Source of the DNA: Areca catechu
Lineage: Eukaryota > Streptophyta > Magnoliopsida > Arecales > Arecaceae
Assembly: GCA_021397845.1 (NCBI GenBank)
Contig: CM038044.1
Coordinates: forward strand, 39,108,354 to 39,172,353
DNA length: 64,000 nucleotides
Direction of reading: 5' to 3'
In this document: one piece after another, positions 22,105-33,916 of the stretch
Layout of the letters: each line of letters opens with the position of its first letter
Numbering within the stretch: position 1 is the first letter of the stretch
Notes under the pieces: generated by a model
Seen by the model: the letters and a program-made list of their open reading frames with translations, nothing else
Told to the model about the DNA's origin: nothing
Database searches by the model: none
Made by a program: the position numbers and the translations under genes

Positions 22105-22636
22105 AATACGGTTTATTTGGATGTTCGCCCTGCTTATTCATGTTTGAAATATCATGGACCCGATGCCAGGGTTTGAAATAACTAGATGCAGCCTCTCTTT
22201 ACCCTAAAATGGGTTCGGTCAAGTTATCCCTAGTCTTGAAACCAAGGTTCACGGAACCATCCCGTACCGCCCGGTATAGGGCGTACTGTACCGTACCAGC
22301 CACGAGCCGGTATGGTTCACCTATTAAAATCGGTCCGACATTAAAAAATTTAAAAAATTCAATTCCATACCAGTACCATACCGGTATGTACCGTCCGATT
22401 CGGCCCGGTTCAGGTCCAGTTCATGTTTGGTTCAGCAATCCTTGCTTAAGAGGGGAGAGGAAGAGAGTTTTTTCTCAATTTTTTAAGAGCGGTACACGTA
22501 CCTGTACGGTATGGTACGAACTGTACTATATCGTACCAGTCGTTGATTGGTACCGGTCCCGGTACCGGTTCAGCGATTCTTGCCTGAAACCTTGGGGATC
22601 CCAAGGATGGAATTTCCCCCCACATCAAGTTCCTTG
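22105..22636 (-). mobile_element. LTR fragment with MITE insertion
   Basis: Apart from the MITE, this matches 4931-5106: both contain ATGTTCGCCCT, CATGGACCCGATGCCAGGGT, AAGTTATCCCTA and GGATCCCA, and both end in CCCACATCA. It is therefore the terminal part of the same LTR family, joined to the truncated Copia body. Confidence 0.75.
22243..22582. mobile_element. GGTACC-type hAT MITE, 340 bp, with empty-site paralogue
   Basis: Starts CAAGGTTCACGGAACC and ends AGCGATTCTTG. The TSD is CTTGAAAC (22235-22242) and CCTGAAAC (22583-22590), one transition apart. The matching LTR at 5039-5090 has a single AGAAAC at this place and no insertion. This supports both borders exactly. Confidence 0.95.
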
Positions 22637-23616
22637 TTGCCTCTTCTCAAATCTTGAACAGTGTGCAAATGATTTAATTGAAAATGTCATCTGAATGATT
22701 CCCCTAGCCCTTTTTCATGCTGTTGCCTACTTGTAAGTGGTCCTACATCAAAAAAATATTAAACAATTACCCTCCCTCTTCTAGTTCTCTCCTTAGCTAT
22801 TCCATAATTGCTGATTTCATGGCTAGCACACCAGAATCCCTCTTATAGTTTCTAGTATAAAAGTCATAAACAGGTACAACGAATTATAACTTATTGATTG
22901 AAAACATTAGGACTTTAACAGATGAAGGAGTTCATGGTACATTTTCTCATTATTTAGACTTTTAGAAATATTTTGTTTTTATTTTCTCGGCATTTCTTTA
23001 TAACACCGATAATTTAGTTCAAGAGTTTACTACAATATTTAACTAGAGCAAAGTAACCTTTCCTTTTCATCAAAAAAGACCAATATCTAGTGATTTCATG
23101 ATGTTTTGACGACATGCAGTCTCCAAATGATGATAGGCATCCAGATTCCAACAACCGTAGGATAGGTTAAATCTAGCAAAAGAAGTGTTGCAATACTGAA
23201 GGTTTGTAACACGATATGGCAAACAGTCAGTAAATGCACCGAAGCAATAATACATTGATGCAAGGGAAGTACTTATCTTTATATAATTTACAATAGGTGA
23301 GAACTGAGAACCATTCATATACAACTGTTTCAAATATCATCAGAGTTTAATATTCTATCTAGCAATTTATCTTACACATAGACCCATAAAGGTCTCTTAG
23401 AATAGATTCATATGATGGATCTAGCATATCATGCTAACAAATAAAATATGAAACAGTTAGATTTTAGGAAAGTTAATAAACATCACTCTAGGAACTCGAA
23501 ATGCAAAGGCTTTTTAATGATTAACCCATATCATTAAAACCAAAAAAATGAAGTCACTCCATTAATCACAAAATGAAATCTCTTGAATGATGCTCAATTA
23601 TGCAATTGATACTTAC
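22637..23616. other. Unassigned sequence, possible gene intron or exon
   Basis: AT-rich. An 87-codon frame on the minus strand (23333-23070) has no recognised motif. It lies downstream of the WD40-like exon in the same direction and could include a further exon, but I see no convincing splice pair. Confidence 0.3.
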
Positions 23617-23701
23617 CTGAGGTCCCAACAGTGAGCATAACCAGCAGTTGATCCCGCATACAATAGGAATGAATGTGGGTTAAAACACATGCTTTTCATG
23701 C
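23617..23701 (-). CDS. WD40-like internal exon
   Basis: On the minus strand an acceptor (TTTTTGTTTGAATCAG) precedes an 85-nt segment, followed by a strong donor (GTAAGT, 23616-23611). The segment reads MKSMCFNPHSFLLYAGSTAG then YAHCWDL, which has the F-x-P...LYAG...G...WDL rhythm of one WD40 blade. Phase is 2 nt at both ends. It may be a surviving exon of a host WD-repeat gene. No other blade was found in the window. A chance match is possible because one blade is short. Confidence 0.5.
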
Positions 23702-23785
23702 CTGATTCAAACAAAAACTCCATCATCTAGATAAAAAGATATGCTAGCATTTCAGCGACAGAAAGTCAAACTGAATACAAAATCC

Positions 23786-23787
<2 letters not shown>

Positions 23788-23817
<30 letters not shown>
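23788..23817. repeat. (TA)15 microsatellite
   Basis: An uninterrupted 30-bp TA run. Confidence 0.95.
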
Positions 23818-23819
<2 letters not shown>

Positions 23820-24555
23820 AAAGAGTATTGCTCTCTAGAAAACAAAAAACTTGCAAATCTTAATGTTGTTAGAGTGCAAAATAGTAATTATCAAGCAAGC
23901 ATATGACTACAAATGCAATACTAGTTTTGTGAAAACAATGCAAGTTCAGATTTATTAATTAAACTGCAAATCAACTAGCTAGCAGGCATGGACAATAATA
24001 ATATCAACAACATGTAAAGTTTGATTTATATTAAATATATGTAAATTTTGATTTATATTAAATATACAAGAGAAAATAAATTGTCTACCACAAAGTTTTA
24101 ATAAAATACTATGCAAATCCGAATAAAGAAGATATGAAGAAATCTAATTTCAAACCCCGCACACATGGAGACTCAACTTCTTGGAAAAATATTGCAGAAT
24201 TAGGTTGAAAACACCCTTTCATCAAAGGATTCAGGCTTCAGAAGACAGGTTCAATACTACATACAAGGTCGACAAGTTTAAGTGATACATGAATGTAGAC
24301 TTTTCCAATCTATGCTAAAAAGGACAAGCAAAAATTTGCTGAGTTCTAAGAAAATTAAAATATATTTTCATTGGTATGTCATTAGAAAATGACTACTTTA
24401 TGGAGGTCCATGAAAATTTTGAAGTGGGAGACTTCACATGCATGCTTATTTAAATTAATTGTCATAGGAAACCTTGAATGATATGAAGAATACGAACAAT
24501 GCTCTTGATTCCTTAATGAGTGAAACTTGAAGAATTTGAATTGAAATTGCCACAA
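23818..24555. other. No feature recognised
   Basis: AT-rich sequence with a short local duplication (a GATTTATATTAAATATA motif twice near 24020-24066). No coding signal. Confidence 0.4.
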
Positions 24556-24790
24556 GGTTAGGGGTGGCAATCAGGTCAGGTCATAAATGGGTTGGGTCAA
24601 ATGAGGGTCGGATCAGAAAAGCCCAAACCTAAACTTATCCCATTTATTAAATAAGTTACCCAACCCAACCTGTTTAACTCATTTAATAAATAGATAACCA
24701 ATTTACCCAAACCAAGCCAACTTGTTTAACCAATTTATCTAAGAATCTTGGGCTCTTGGCCCAACATTGTTGGACTTGTTTAACCTATCA
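24556..24790. mobile_element. TAGGGGTGGCAA-type MITE relic
   Basis: Starts TTAGGGGTGGCAATCAGGTC and is followed by GGTTGGGTC, CCAACCCAACC and similar motifs, the layout of a common class of plant hAT MITEs. A related stretch in the opposite direction ends near 54752. No right terminus or TSD was found. Confidence 0.4.
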
Positions 24791-25979
24791 ATACAATGTA
24801 GCATGATAATTAAACTGAAATTATGAGTTAGTAAGTGGCTTGGTCAAGGAACTTTGACAAAAAAATAAATATACTACTTAAAAGATAAAAATAGAATTGT
24901 CTTTAAGTACCAGCCAAGGACAGCCAAACCGTGCCGAACCGGCCGGTTCGGGGCATACCGAACCGGACCAGTGGCCGGCTGGCACGGTTCGACCATATAA
25001 ATCGGTTCCCACCCATTTTAAAAATTAAAAAAAAATTATGTACCAGCCCGAACCAGTCCAAAACCGGACCAAACCGGACCTGAACTGGTCAGAACCATGC
25101 CGAACCAATCGGTTCGGCCGATTCGTGACCGGTTCGGTCCGATTTGAACGGGTTCAAACCGGTTTTTCTTTAATTTTTTTTGTTTTTCACTGTTGGCTAC
25201 TGTAGCCATATGGGGGGAGGCATTGTTTTGGCTTCTTAAGAGAGCAAACAAAGAGCTCCCTCAGAAAGCTCTCTGTTATATTTTAATATTCGACTCAACG
25301 AATGAAAAATTTTTCATTTTCCCTCCATTTTAAGGCAATTAGACATCCAAAAATTGAAGAGAAAGATAAAATCAAGGTATGTATAGCTTCCCTTTCCCCT
25401 CTCTCTCTCCCCTCTTTTTTTGTTGAAATTCGTGCAAAATAGAAAATTAAGAAAAAATGCTGTCAAATTTTTTTTGCTGGCCATGATTTTAGAGTATTGT
25501 TGGCCATGATTTTAGAGTATGTGATAGATCTAGAATAGATCTACACAATGATACTAAGATCTTGATTTTTTATTACATATATAATTTTTTAAATTAAAAA
25601 TTAATTTCGGATTAATAATGAATAACAAAATAATTAGTAAACAAATAATTATTATAAATTATTAAACTGGGGCTCGTAAGCTACTCTCACTATAAATTTC
25701 ATATCGATTTATCCAAGTTTTGATGTGTCGTATGAATAGTGCTCTAAATCGTAAATTGAAGAAAAATTGACTTTTAATGCATTTCAAAAGTCTTAAAAAA
25801 TATATATAGCATGTATGATAGAATCCTACATAAATCTAAGATCAAATTTTTTTATAATATTTTTATTTTTTAAATTTTTTAAATTAAAAAGTTAAAAAAA
25901 TAATTTAAATTTAAAAATAAAAAAATTAAGTTAATAAAGTATTAATTAATAAATATTATTATTGATCTTATGTGCAATT

Positions 25980-28846
25980 TAAATATTCAGGTATGATCCA
26001 TCAAGGAGAAAGGATCCAGAGCATGACATTGGTTGGTTGCATGGAGAAATGCTCTCGGGTCGGTATCACTGGAGGTATAAATGGTGCAATGCCAAATTCA
26101 AAGGTGGGGGTAACAAGGTTGAAGCAGCATTTGGCTGGCGGTTATCCTGATGTATCTGCATGCTGACAGTGTCTACAGGAGATTCGTCAGTTGAAGAAAT
26201 ATTTTGCTGATTTCAAAGCTGGAAAGGAAAGAATAGCAAAGAAGAATGCTGAGATGGATCGCAGAGCCACAGAACCACCTTCTTATTACTCCAGGAAGTC
26301 AGAGAAAGCATCTATTCCTTCTGATGAGAAGCCACAGATTAAGGCTGCTATTCAGGCCGGCTTGTATGAGCAGAGATAGCTAGAGGAGACGGCTACGCAT
26401 AGACAGTAACTTGGGCCATCAGCTTTTGAGTCGGAATCAGGATCCAGTTCTGCTAGTGTTGCAGAAGAATCTGAGACAGTTTAGGAGGACCTTCTCTATC
26501 GGAGAGCCTGTCAGAAGAGGCACCAGCCATATTGCATCCATGTTGGGAGCATTTGGCAATCAAAAGAAAGTCTTCCAGGGACATTCCAGCAAGAGACTAT
26601 CCATGATGTCGATCCACATGCCCTTCCCAGCAGAGATCCAAGCAATAGAGGATTGACACCATGCTGAAAAAGGATAAAAAAGGATATGTGACGGGCCATC
26701 TCCTCCTAGTTTCATTTCAGTCATATCCCAGCACATGCAGCAGACAATCCATATTATCGCTCTGCTATTTCATCTATACATGCTACTGGTACAGGTGTAG
26801 ATCCTCCAGGATCGAGGGATATCTATGATTAGCTTCTGGACAGCAATAAAGAAGAGCTAGAAGAATGGATAGCCTCCTATCAGAGCAAGTAGCCCATGTA
26901 TGGGTTGACAGTGATGTATGATGGTTGATGGTTGGACTGGTCCTACTAGACGGAGCATCATCAATTTCTTGACTTATTATGATGGAAAAACTTTTTTTTA
27001 GAAGTCTGTTGATGCTTTAGATGAGATGCACGATGCTAGTTATATCCTCAGATTGATAGAGGTGATTGATCAGGTAAGAGAGCATAATGTCATGCAGGTC
27101 ATCACAGATAATGGACCATAGTACAGGACCACGGAGCAGATCTTGATGTAGTGGCGACCGTATATTTACTGGACCCCTTGTGCTGCACATTGTATAGACA
27201 TCATGTTGATGGATATTGAAAAAATCTGCAGGGTGCAGAAGATCACCAGATTTATATATAACCATACATAGATCTTATCATTGATGAGGAGCTTTACAGG
27301 GAAGAAATATTGAGACCAGGGGTCACACGGTTTGCTACTAATTACATTGCACTTGATAATCTTCTTGGCAAGAAAACAGAGCTGCGTCAGATGTTTGTCA
27401 GTCAGGAGTGACAGCAGAGTAGATATGCCAGGACAAATACTGAGAGAAGCAATGTGAAAAATTTAGTGACAAGACAGACATTCTGACAGTGGACTGAGAG
27501 GATAGTGGAGGCTATCAAGCCTCTATATGAGGTATTTCGCACCGTGGACTCCGAGAGGTAAGCTCATATAGGCTTCTTATATTTCATGATGCAAAGGGCA
27601 AAGGAAAAGATCCAGGAGACAGATCCATCACATGAATCTGAGTATATCCGAATCATTGATGGACGATGGAGTTCTCAAATGAGTTCGGATTTGCATCTAG
27701 GAGGTACGTAGTAATTTATCAAGTCCCTAAAAATTTAAATTCAATTAGATTTGTACAAGTACGCTTGACTAATTCTTAAAATATATGAGCAACTTACTAT
27801 CTGAATCCGAGATTTCAGTACTCCGTACCGAACATTGCCATGGATGAAGAGCTTATATCTTCCCTATGCAATGTTATATATAAGATGGAACCTGATCCAG
27901 ATGTCGCTGCTATGTCCCTAGAAGTAAGATTGAAATTGTTAAGTGATTTTTGTTAGCATTATTTTTAATAAGTAGCACATGATAACAAAACTTTTTTCTA
28001 GCAGACAATTTTTTAGGGAGGGCACAGATTCATTTGGATCTACTATAGCAATCAGAAATAAATCAAAGATGAATCCTGATAGGTACTACTAAAGAGTAAG
28101 TGTAATATTATATTAGGATTGAATTTTTTATTTTGCCAAATCTAAAATTCTAAATGATGTAATGTCTTTTGCAGCTGAATGATAGGTGCATTTTGGTAGA
28201 TCTGCTAAAAATCTGAAGGTTTTTGCAGTCAAGATCCTCTCCCAGACGATATCATCCAGTGGATATGAGCACAACTGGTCTACATTTGGCCTTATCCACT
28301 TTAAGCAAAGGAACCGTCTGAAACAGAAACGCCTCAAAGATCTTGTGTATATACACTATAATTTAAAGTTGAGGCTAAAGTGTATTCAAGAAGTAAAATT
28401 AAAATATTCTAATCACACTGCAAGTTCATATGTTGATGAGGATAAAGATCCAATGATTGGGTTGGTCATGAGTCAGCAGCAGCAGCCAGAGCTTGATGAG
28501 CCAAAATCGCCTCTTCGACCAGCCAGTTTTGTAGCTTGCAAGGCTGGAATGCATGATGGACAATGGGCAACAAGCCATATTCCTCACAGGGCTCCAGCAG
28601 ATACAGCACATCATCCCTCCCCGCCATTTATTCGATCCGAAGATGGAGGAAAAGGCAGTTGCACCTCCATCGGACCACTCAGTCCATTCAGATTCAGATA
28701 CCAGAGAGAGTGATGATAGTGCTTCTTCAGATAATGAAGGACTAGTGATCAGAGAGGGGCCGGAGGATAGGAGTCGCAGCCACCTATTCATATTCGATTC
28801 ACTGGGGAGTCGCAGTTTAGCCATGCCACAGAATAGAGACCAATAG
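25980..28846 (+). pseudogene. hAT transposase copy B (BED, DUF659, dimerisation)
   Basis: Order along the plus strand: a BED-type zinc finger region (about 25990-26165; KWCNAKFK then VTRLKQHLAGGYPDVSAC), a basic linker (KKYFADFKAGKERIAKKNAEM), a DUF659 region (about 26895-27230; LTVMYDG..., VMQVITDNGP, YWTPCAAHCIDIM), a middle region to about 27700, two intron-like gaps, and the hAT dimerisation region (28186-28400; SSSGYEHNWSTFGLIHFKQR then LVYIHYNL). A Gln/Ser-rich tail continues across the two LTR elements at 35306-35696 and 47054-47160. Many stops and frameshifts remove coding ability. The split tail shows that both LTR elements landed inside this gene. Confidence 0.85.
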
Positions 28847-30232
28847 GGATATCAACAAGAAGTTTTTTAGACTTACTTTGTTTTGCAGTTAAAATAGACA
28901 AATCTAATAAAGGATTTCAGTCCATCTTCTCTTTCAGCAAATACTTGAGCCGATTCATGAGTCGACTCAACCTAGATTCAAGCAGGATATGAGGCCACTT
29001 CTTTAATGCCCATTTTTTCCATTTGGCGCCATCCATTTGAAGCCCACTTCCCTCACTTGGATGCCATATACCTGAAGTTGAAGCCCATTTCTCTTAATTG
29101 GTCGACACCACATCAAGCCCCTTTTGGGGAGGGACACCACATCAAGAATTTTATGGGGAGACTGAAGCCATGTTCTATTATCCCAACAACCCTCTAACTT
29201 GCCATGTGGGATGCCACATCACATGATCTACATCAGCAAATGGAGGACACATTATTGCCACCTAGGAGCCACATGTCAATTGGTTGTAACCTTCCACCCA
29301 TAAATGGTTGTAAAAAACCTAATTCTAGTTGAACCACCTAACCAAGAGTTATTGGATCCAACTAGAATTAGCTAGCTCATCCTTATCCCCTTAGTTCATC
29401 CTTATCCCCTCCCCTTGGACGAAATTCTCTTGGATTAAAAGCCTATAAATAGGGCCCTATGCCCTCTCTTGTATTGATTCTATGATTCATTCTACTTTGG
29501 ATTAAATGAAGAAAGCTATCTTTCTTGTTCTAGTTCCCTATGTTCTCTTGTTTGGAGTGAAAAGTTCTTGAGTTTAAAAGGTAGAAGATAGGTTTGAGAA
29601 GAGTGTGAGGTTCTTGAGTAAGTGTTTGAAGGGTAGAATACCCTTGAGTGCTTGAAAGGTGGAGTGCTCCTTACTTGATCCAAGATCCAAGCATCATTCC
29701 TTGAAAGCACCGGTTTCTACTTTCTTGTTTCCCCTTTCTTCTTCTTGTTTTCATTCCAATTTTGAATTCTCCTTCCACGCCAAATATCTGATTTGATGCA
29801 GGTTTTCTCTGATTTTTCAAGTCCAAGATGAAGGTCTCCAAACCAAAGATCATGGTCAAGGTGAGTCCTAAAGGTAGAAAGTGCTGATCTTATGGTTTAG
29901 ACCTCAATCCTTGAGTGATGAGAGCTCATTCTTCCACCAAATAATTAGCCATCATTGTTGGTAGGAAAACTCTTCCTAAACTTCATTAGATCTGATCATT
30001 TGAAGGTTAACTTGCCCTAGTAGTGATGGTTTCCTTGCCATGAAGATCATAATCTCTATTTTGAACTAGATCTATATTTCGGGTATTGTAATTTAGATCA
30101 ACTAGTCTCCTTATGAAGATTCTTTTCTTGAATTAATTTAGACCATTTATTTGATAATTAATTTCTCAAATATGCTTGCTGGTTAGCTTGCTAAAACTCT
30201 CCATTCATGATTTTAATTTTCGTCCCCAATCA
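28841..30232 (+). repeat. 5' LTR of the chromovirus-like element
   Basis: 1392 bp. It begins CAATAGGGATATC where the 3' LTR begins TGATGGGGACATC, so the terminal TG is mutated to CA and further transitions follow. It ends CGTCCCCAATCA. A TATA box (CCTATAAATAGGGCCC) lies at 29442-29457. Confidence 0.9.
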
Positions 30233-31867
30233 ATTTTTTGGTATCAAGAGCTTAAGGTTCTACTAGGTCAAGTGTTTGATTGCTGAAATTTCTGTTCTAG
30301 TATTCAACCGAATTTTTCACGAATTTTAGTAACTTTTCATATTGCAAAAAAATCCACAAAAATACTTTTCCAGTACCTTAGTGTGTTAGGATTCGAAATA
30401 TAAAATTCAAAAAAATATTTTTCATTGATTTCTGGATTTAAAAATATGAGTTCTTAGATCATTTCTAAAGTTCTGTCCAAAATTCTGTTTCTGCCATCCA
30501 TTTCATTTAATTTTCAAAAAAATACAAAAATATTTTTTCTAAATTTTTAATTTTTAGATCTGAGATCCAGACTTCGATTTTTGTTATTTCCCACTGGAAT
30601 TTTGAATTTTAGAAAGATCTAGAGTTAGGAATTCGAAATTTGAATTCAGATTGTTAAGAGTTAGCTAAACTGCTGGAACCTTCTAGCATGTACTTTCAAA
30701 CTACATTCTCAACCAAAATTCGAGTTAATCTGAAATCAAAACTTTAAAATCTAAGAATTCTTATCTGAGAGTTAATCAAATCAATTTTATTTTGAATTTT
30801 TGGATTTTTTAAAAAAATTAAATTTTGAATTTTTAAAACTAGCTAGTTGAAAGTTGTTCCCTGCTGAAATTTTTTTTACAACTAGCTTTCAAAACGAATT
30901 TCTTAACCAAATTCCAGGAATTAAATTTCAAAATTTAGAATCTGAAATCTTCACTGAGGGATCTAACAATTCAAATTTTAATTTTAATTTTTTAAAATTT
31001 TAAAATTTTAATTTCGAATTTTTTAAAACTAGTTGACTAGAAGTTGTTACGGCTGAAACTATCTTGCAACAACTCTAACTTCTAGAACAAATTTTTAATC
31101 CTAATTTGAGATTTAAATTTTAAAATTTGATTTCTAAAATCTGAACTTCAAAATCTAAATTTTTCAATTTAATTTTTTGAATTTTAATTTTTTAAAATTC
31201 AGGTTTGAATCACATGTTTGTACTAATACTAGTTGTTGTGTTATCTAGTTGGTGAATTGTTTGTGCATCCATTCCTAAATCTAATTAAAGGACATTCAAT
31301 CATAACATAAGGGAAGGAGGTCATTACCTTTCCTTGGCCCAAAAAAATTATCCACTTTTGCATTGACCTAAACCATAATTGAAATCGAGTAGGAATCTAA
31401 AATTAGGGACACCCACAAGTCAGGTTCAAGTACAAGGTAAGACAGTATTATTTGAGTTTGTACTTATTCCTTGAAATTGATGTCTAAGGCAAGAGGTCAA
31501 ATGGCAAACGCCTTATGCGGACTTACGATTTTTAATTAGGACCTCGCAAAAGCGAGGGGAGCCTCCCGCAACCCCACCTCTTACCTGGCCAGTGGACAGG
31601 GTAATTACATACTTAAGTAGTACCTAATTAAGTCTTGTATTTTGAATTTTTAGATCTAGGAGCCCTAGAAGCTAGGTTTGTACTGCTGGTTTTGAAGCTC
31701 TATACCAATAGTCCCATACTCAATCTGTTTTTACCCATGGATCATAATCTTGAATTCTTTTTGAAAACCCTAACTAAAAAGTTTAATACCATAAATAGGC
31801 AATTATGATAAATGAGAAAGAAATTAGATCAAGTGAAGGACCATGTTGGGACACTTGAATAGCCCCA
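30233..31867 (+). other. Primer site and AT-rich leader
   Basis: TGGTATCAAGAGC follows the 5' LTR at 30239-30251, an imperfect form of the usual TGGTATCAGAGC. The remaining 1.6 kb is AT-rich leader with repeated TTTTAAAATTTT-like runs and no gene. Confidence 0.7.
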
Positions 31868-32794
31868 ATGACCCCCACCGAACCTGAGTTACTTAGGTCA
31901 ATTCCTCGAGGTCCAAGAGTCCATCATGAGTTCACTACTGAATATAATTCAAGACGACTTCACCATGACTTCATAAAAAAAGCCCATAGGATCCATGCTG
32001 AGCCTGAATCACCTAGTCCACCTCCCCTTAGTCCAAAAGCCCAATGTCATGATCTCACCCCTGAGTATAATCATAGATACCCCTACCAAGACTTTGTAGA
32101 TCAAGAGGAGAGAGTCTTTAGGAACAATCGATCCTATGCACCCACTTTTGATGGAAACCCTGAAATGTATGTCGATTGGGAAAAGAAAATGGATCAATAC
32201 TTTGAATTTGATGAAATGTCGGAAGTAACAAAGTGACAATTTGCCAAATCAAAGTTAGTCCGACATGCTAAAGCATATTGGGAAGAAGTTGAGCGAAAAT
32301 GTTATTATAGTGGGGATAAAATAAATACTTGGAGAGAAATGAAGAGTAAACTGAGGGAAAAGTACCTAGGTAAATATTATGAACAAAAACTTTTAGACCA
32401 ATTGTACAAATTGAGACAATATGATACAACTGTATCTGATTATATTGCCAAATTCAATAAGTATGAGGGAGATGAAGAAGAGACTAAACCCATGGAAAAA
32501 TTAGAGAAAAAATCTCTTGAACCTATTGAAGAATTTAAGGATGAAATAGAATCAAAGTCTTGTCCAAATGAAGGGCTAGAAAGAGAAAATCCTAAACCCG
32601 TTGAAGAACCTAAGGAAGAAGTTTATGAAGCTAGGTCTAACCTTATGGACAAATATGATCAAGAACAATTACTTGAAGACAAAATAATTATCCAGCCTAA
32701 AGAAATCAACGGGGATAATCAAAAAAGTCCAAGAACAAAGCCACGAAGAACAACTCGAGGAGATAATACAGGACCCGGAATTAATCACTGTTGA
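31868..32794 (+). pseudogene. Gypsy gag
   Basis: One reading frame of about 308 codons is broken only by a TGA at 32234-32236. It begins MTPTEPELLRSIPRG with a Pro-rich N-terminus. The retrotransposon gag core follows: DGNPEMYVDWEKKMDQYFEF, FAKSKLVRHAKAYWEEVE, INTWREMKSKLREKYLGKYY, LDQLYKLRQYDTTVSDYIAK. This is the capsid region. The last third is Glu/Lys-rich (32480-32790). No zinc knuckle is seen. Another short open frame (32838-33107) follows in a different phase. Gag forms the particle in which reverse transcription occurs; if the TGA were read through, the protein could still pack RNA, but this is speculative. Confidence 0.8.
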
Positions 32795-33385
32795 GGATTT
32801 ACATCTAGAGATTAATGAAGGATCACCTAATGGGGTATTGACCATCAGAGAAAATCTAGAACCAATTCCAAAGGATCAATCCCAAGAAATTGTGGAACCT
32901 GCAAAAGAATTTAACATGAAGATTAGAAATGAAGAGATGGTAGGAATTGAAAGATGGAAGTGTAAGAGGAAGATGGAAATTGAATTCCCTAATAATTGCC
33001 CAAAGCCTGGTTCACCCTTCGGGAACATCCCCAATCCTAATCCATCCAGCTGGGACATCCACCATACAATTGATCAAGTCCCAGTAATATTCAACAGTTA
33101 CTTTTGAAAGATATTATGGCATTTATTGGGCACCAAATTAAGATTCACTGCCACCTACCTAAAGTTGTGTGCCAGAGTTTTCAAAGCCATTTAGGGGAAT
33201 ATTGGAAATTAGGAATATTTGTTTCCTAGCAATAAAGTTTAGTTCATAAATAATAAAGTCCATTAAAGCTTGTTTTGTTTTGGTGTCATTTATGTTTTGT
33301 CATTTCATGCCATTTGACCTTCCCATGCATAAGTGTCCATGGTTGCGAGAGTCATATGCATAGCATGATTAGTAAGAAAATTTGA

Positions 33386-33600
33386 GCAATGAAATTAACA
33401 AGCATATGATCAACTTACATAAAAGAGCCAAAGAATTTCAGGAAGGAGACTATGTCATGGTAAGGCCAAACCTGAACGATTATATGCCTGTGGTGTAGGT
33501 TATTTTCAAAATAGTAAAAAAAATTTGGACCTAATATGTGCTAGATTGACCATTCGACTTTGGTATCAGTTCCACTTTCAACAATTCAGATCTAGGAGGG
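33386..33600 (+). pseudogene. Integrase C-terminal remnant
   Basis: Frames here read INKHMINLHKRAKEFQEGDY then VMVRPNL, and further on VLD-PFDFGISSTFNNSDLGG. These are the 'F-x-GDYVMVR' and 'DFGISSTFN...DL' segments at the end of chromovirus integrases. Stops and a frame change are present. It is the only pol sequence left in the element. Confidence 0.75.
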
Positions 33601-33916
33601 TAAAGGAACCAACAATGATACCTAGTGAGCCTTTCGAGCCTGATTCTATCTTTAAGTGAGTCAACCCATGAGTGTCCACCAGCCAAGTTACCAAAGCAGC
33701 AAGATAGGATTGAGTGAATCTTAGACAATAAGACTATCACTACCCGAAACAGGGATTATCAATGCTATATGATTCATTGGCAATGATGCCTTGATTCTAA
33801 AGACTCATGAATTACTTGAGAAGACCTACAAAGAATCGACCAGACCAACTAGAGTATCACCAGAGTCAGATTGATTCTTACTCGATAGAATCGAGTTCTT
33901 TTCACTACGGGAGAAT

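Noticed and set aside
28426..28824. 132-codon minus-strand frame
   Set aside because: Antisense shadow of the hAT transposase tail, which reads coherently on the plus strand and matches copy A.
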